DNA from: Legionellales bacterium
Lineage (GTDB): Bacteria > Pseudomonadota > Gammaproteobacteria > PIVX01
Reading direction: 5' to 3'
Length of the DNA: 8,907 bases
NCBI GenBank assembly: GCA_013215905.1
Contig: JABSQI010000001.1
Coordinates: forward strand, 1-8,907
The position numbers and the translations under genes were made by a program. The notes under the pieces are model-generated. The model did no database searches and was not told the origin of the DNA. It worked only from the letters and a program-made list of their open reading frames with translations. Below, piece after piece: positions 7,506 through 8,907 of this stretch (position 1 is its first letter; each line of letters starts with the position of its first letter).

Positions 7506-7536
7506 AGCAGTCTTAGCTTAACTTGCTAAGGCTGCT
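7506..7536 (+). terminator. Hairpin after the inverse autotransporter gene, possible terminator
   Basis: AGCAGTCTTAGC (7506-7517) pairs with GCTAAGGCTGCT (7525-7536) over 12 bp, with a single G-U pair in RNA and a 7-nt loop. It starts 28 nt after the stop codon, where a terminator is expected. The 3' side lacks a good T-run (CAAGAATCTTCAT), so it may instead protect the mRNA 3' end or terminate weakly. Confidence 0.5.
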
Positions 7537-7729
7537 CAAGAATCTTCATACAATATTGGATTTTAGTTAGCGCTAAAAAATAAATTTTTCTTTAAGCTAT
7601 CAATAATTAAGTAATAAATTAGACGATTAGTTGAATTTTTAAGTTTAAAGGCCATTGATTAAACAGTTGTAGCCTTAAAAGCTATGTATTTTTCCTAACA
7701 TATTTAAAGGAAGAATTTTAAGATAGTAT

Positions 7730-7779
7730 AGGAAATTTATTTAGATCAACTAGTTAAATTCCTCTATTAATTTTTTTTT
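7730..7779 (+). terminator. AT-rich hairpin followed by nine T, candidate terminator
   Basis: AGGAAATTTA (7730-7739) pairs with TAAATTCCT (7755-7763) with one bulged A and a 15-nt loop. Seven nt later comes a run of nine T (7771-7779). The gap between stem and T-run and the low GC make it a weak candidate. Its position immediately before the hfq promoter would insulate hfq from transcription of the insert. Confidence 0.35.
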
Positions 7780-7782
7780 ATA

Positions 7783-7810
7783 TTGAACCTTGTTAAGTCT
7801 AATATATACT
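7783..7810 (+). promoter_or_regulatory. Candidate sigma70 promoter of hfq
   Basis: TTGAAC (7783-7788, 4/6) and TATACT (7805-7810, 5/6) are 16 bp apart. The predicted start near 7816-7818 gives a leader of about 57 nt. A TGGAG Shine-Dalgarno at 7863-7867 lies 7 nt before the hfq ATG. An own promoter is expected, since hfq here is 5.6 kb away from miaA. Confidence 0.5.
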
Positions 7811-7874
7811 TTGGCAAAGCTTCTAACTTTTACTAAACTTATCTAAAGCAGTTTTGTAGGTTTGGAGCTTTGAT

Positions 7875-8123
7875 ATGAAACAAAGCATGATTTTACAGGA
7901 TTCTTTTTTAGAGAATTTGAAAAAATCTAAATTACAGGTATCCATATTTCTAGTAAATGGTATAAAATTACACGGACGTATTGATGATTTTGATCAATAT
8001 ATAGTAATATTAAAAGATGCTGTAGCCCAAATGGTCTATAAGCATGCTATTTCTACAATAGTACCAAATAAAGAAGTTAATTTACCTAGAAGTGGTCAAG
8101 ATAAATCCGGTAATACATCATGA
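7875..8123 (+). CDS. hfq: RNA chaperone Hfq
   Basis: Hfq is a hexameric Sm-like protein that pairs small RNAs with mRNAs. The 82-residue protein covers the full Sm core: LQDSFLENL (7-15), [13 protein letters not shown] with the Sm1 Gly (22-34), and Sm2 [10 protein letters not shown] (55-64). Proximal-face residues Gln8, Asp9, Phe39, Lys56 and His57 are all present; position 42 is Tyr where E. coli has Phe. The lateral-rim basic patch reads K16 K17 S18 K19, where E. coli has R16 R17 E18 R19, so all rim arginines are replaced by lysine. The C-terminal tail is short (ends GQDKSGNTS) compared with the 102-residue E. coli protein. A good Shine-Dalgarno supports the ATG. The 3' end overlaps the start of hflX. 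Confidence 0.97.
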   Translation: MKQSMILQDSFLENLKKSKLQVSIFLVNGIKLHGRIDDFDQYIVILKDAVAQMVYKHAISTIVPNKEVNLPRSGQDKSGNTS

Positions 8124-8808
8124 TAAAGTAAAACCATTAGAGCAAGTTATACTGGTCTATGTTGATTTTTCTAATTTAAATAGCGATCCTTCGGAGTTTG
8201 TCGAACTTGCTAAATCTACTGGATCCAGTTTAGCTCAGTTATTTGTCGTTAAACGCAATAAACCATGCCCAAAAACATTTATTGGTACCGGAAAAATTCT
8301 AGAAATTTGCCAAAAAATCAAAGTTTTATTAATAGATTTAGTAATATTTAATTGCGATCTGACGCCATCACAAGAAAAAAATTTAGAAAAGGTTCTGCAA
8401 TGTAGGGTAATAGATAGAACTAGATTAATTTTAGATATTTTTGCTCAAAGAGCTAGAACTTATGAGGGTAAACTTCAGGTAGAGCTAGCCCAGTTGCAAC
8501 ATATGTCTACCAGATTAATCAGAGGATGGACTCATCTTGAAAGACAAAAGGGAGGTATTGGTTTAAGAGGGCCTGGTGAGACTCAATTAGAAACGGATAG
8601 AAGATTATTACGTGATCGGATCAAAAAAATTAATAAATTATTACTAAAGGTTCGTAAACAAAGAGCACAAAATAGAAGCGCGCGTCTAAAAAGTTCACTA
8701 CCAATTGTCTCATTAGTAGGTTATACAAATGCTGGTAAATCCACATTATTCAATGTTTTTTCAGATTCATATATTTCATCCATTGATGGCGAACGTGGAT
8801 TTTTCTAA
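8092..8808 (+). CDS. hflX: Ribosome-associated GTPase HflX, N-terminal part (frame broken at 8808)
   Basis: HflX is a GTPase that binds 50S subunits and splits or rescues stalled ribosomes under stress. The 238 residues cover the HflX N-terminal domain ([40 protein letters not shown]), the family hallmark around [22 protein letters not shown], the helical linker, and the G1 P-loop GYTNAGKST (about 214-222). After [20 protein letters not shown] the frame ends in TAA, although family members run to about 420 residues. The G2 region (TLDPTLR) appears as SNQPTLR in another frame, so the open frame is cut by an indel and not by a natural end. The only in-frame start is GTG at 8092, giving a 32-nt overlap with hfq and a weak Shine-Dalgarno. 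See the finding on the ATGA at 8120 for another reading. Confidence 0.9.
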   Translation: MVKINPVIHHDKVKPLEQVILVYVDFSNLNSDPSEFVELAKSTGSSLAQLFVVKRNKPCPKTFIGTGKILEICQKIKVLLIDLVIFNCDLTPSQEKNLEKVLQCRVIDRTRLILDIFAQRARTYEGKLQVELAQLQHMSTRLIRGWTHLERQKGGIGLRGPGETQLETDRRLLRDRIKKINKLLLKVRKQRAQNRSARLKSSLPIVSLVGYTNAGKSTLFNVFSDSYISSIDGERGFF

Positions 8809-8907
8809 TCAACCAACTTTACGTGTTTCATCAGCCATTACTATAAGAAAAATAAAATTCAATAAACAACTTACATTAAATCCAGATTTAAAAACGGCAA
8901 AATATTG
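8801..8907 (+). pseudogene. hflX: Out-of-frame continuation of hflX, degenerate, cut by window edge
   Basis: Read from 8801 in the +1 frame relative to the upstream hflX frame, this stretch is open to the window end and begins FSNQPTLR, matching the G2/switch I segment FATLDPTLR of HflX. It continues through KFNKQLTLN, placed where a beta-strand before the G3 motif DTVGF is expected. The DTVGF itself is not present: the reading is NPDLKTAKY. Similarity is therefore only partial, which could mean decay or poor sequence at the contig edge. Confidence 0.55.

Larger units (their letters stand above)
7478..7874. other. 397-nt non-coding spacer between the autotransporter and hfq
   Basis: No credible protein gene is present. 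In order it holds a strong hairpin (7506-7536), a perfect 10-bp palindrome TTAGCGCTAA (7567-7576), an AT-rich hairpin with a nine-T run (7730-7779), the hfq promoter (7783-7810) and the hfq Shine-Dalgarno. The ~190 nt between the two hairpins are otherwise featureless AT-rich sequence. This spacer is the right junction of the accessory insert. Confidence 0.6.

Overview
The window is AT-rich and almost all of its coding is on the + strand. The backbone order mutL - miaA - [insert] - hfq - hflX matches the conserved gammaproteobacterial mutL-miaA-hfq-hflX cluster, and the four backbone proteins are clearly of gammaproteobacterial type. The AT bias, a LuxR-type regulator without a receiver domain, and a surface protein of the inverse autotransporter family suggest a host-associated or intracellular gammaproteobacterium. 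A Legionellales-like lineage (Coxiella / Rickettsiella / Berkiella type) is my guess, inferred from protein style and not proven here.

Layout. (1) 1-1300 is the 3' part of mutL (mismatch repair); its first ~120 nt is out of frame or degenerate. (2) 1304-2218 is a complete miaA (tRNA A37 prenylation), 3 nt after mutL. (3) 2219-2591 is a 373-nt non-coding spacer with crossing inverted repeats and a possible promoter. (4) 2592-3368 is a LuxR-type HTH regulator and 3376-4893, 7 nt later, is a sodium:solute-symporter-family transporter; the two look co-transcribed. (5) A good sigma70-type promoter (TTGCAA, 17 bp, TATAAT) leads into 5096-7477, an unusual inverse autotransporter. It has a signal peptide and an intimin/invasin-type beta-barrel, but its C-terminal half is a long Lys/Glu-rich coiled coil with a 21-bp tandem repeat, not Ig-like domains. 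(6) 7478-7874 is a non-coding spacer with a strong hairpin just after the autotransporter, a second AT-rich hairpin followed by nine T, and a promoter for hfq. (7) 7875-8123 is hfq, and from 8092 hflX runs until its frame breaks at 8808, inside the GTPase domain.

How it fits together. mutL, miaA, hfq and hflX are housekeeping genes. The 5.6-kb stretch between miaA and hfq is accessory: a regulator, a transporter and a surface protein, placed where these two genes are normally close neighbours. hfq has its own promoter after the insert, so separation from miaA need not silence it. I see no transposase, integrase, tRNA or CRISPR that would explain how the insert arrived.

The two genes cut by the window edges (mutL and hflX) both lose frame and similarity only in the outermost ~100-120 nt. 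This symmetry points to unreliable sequence at contig ends more than to two independent pseudogenes.
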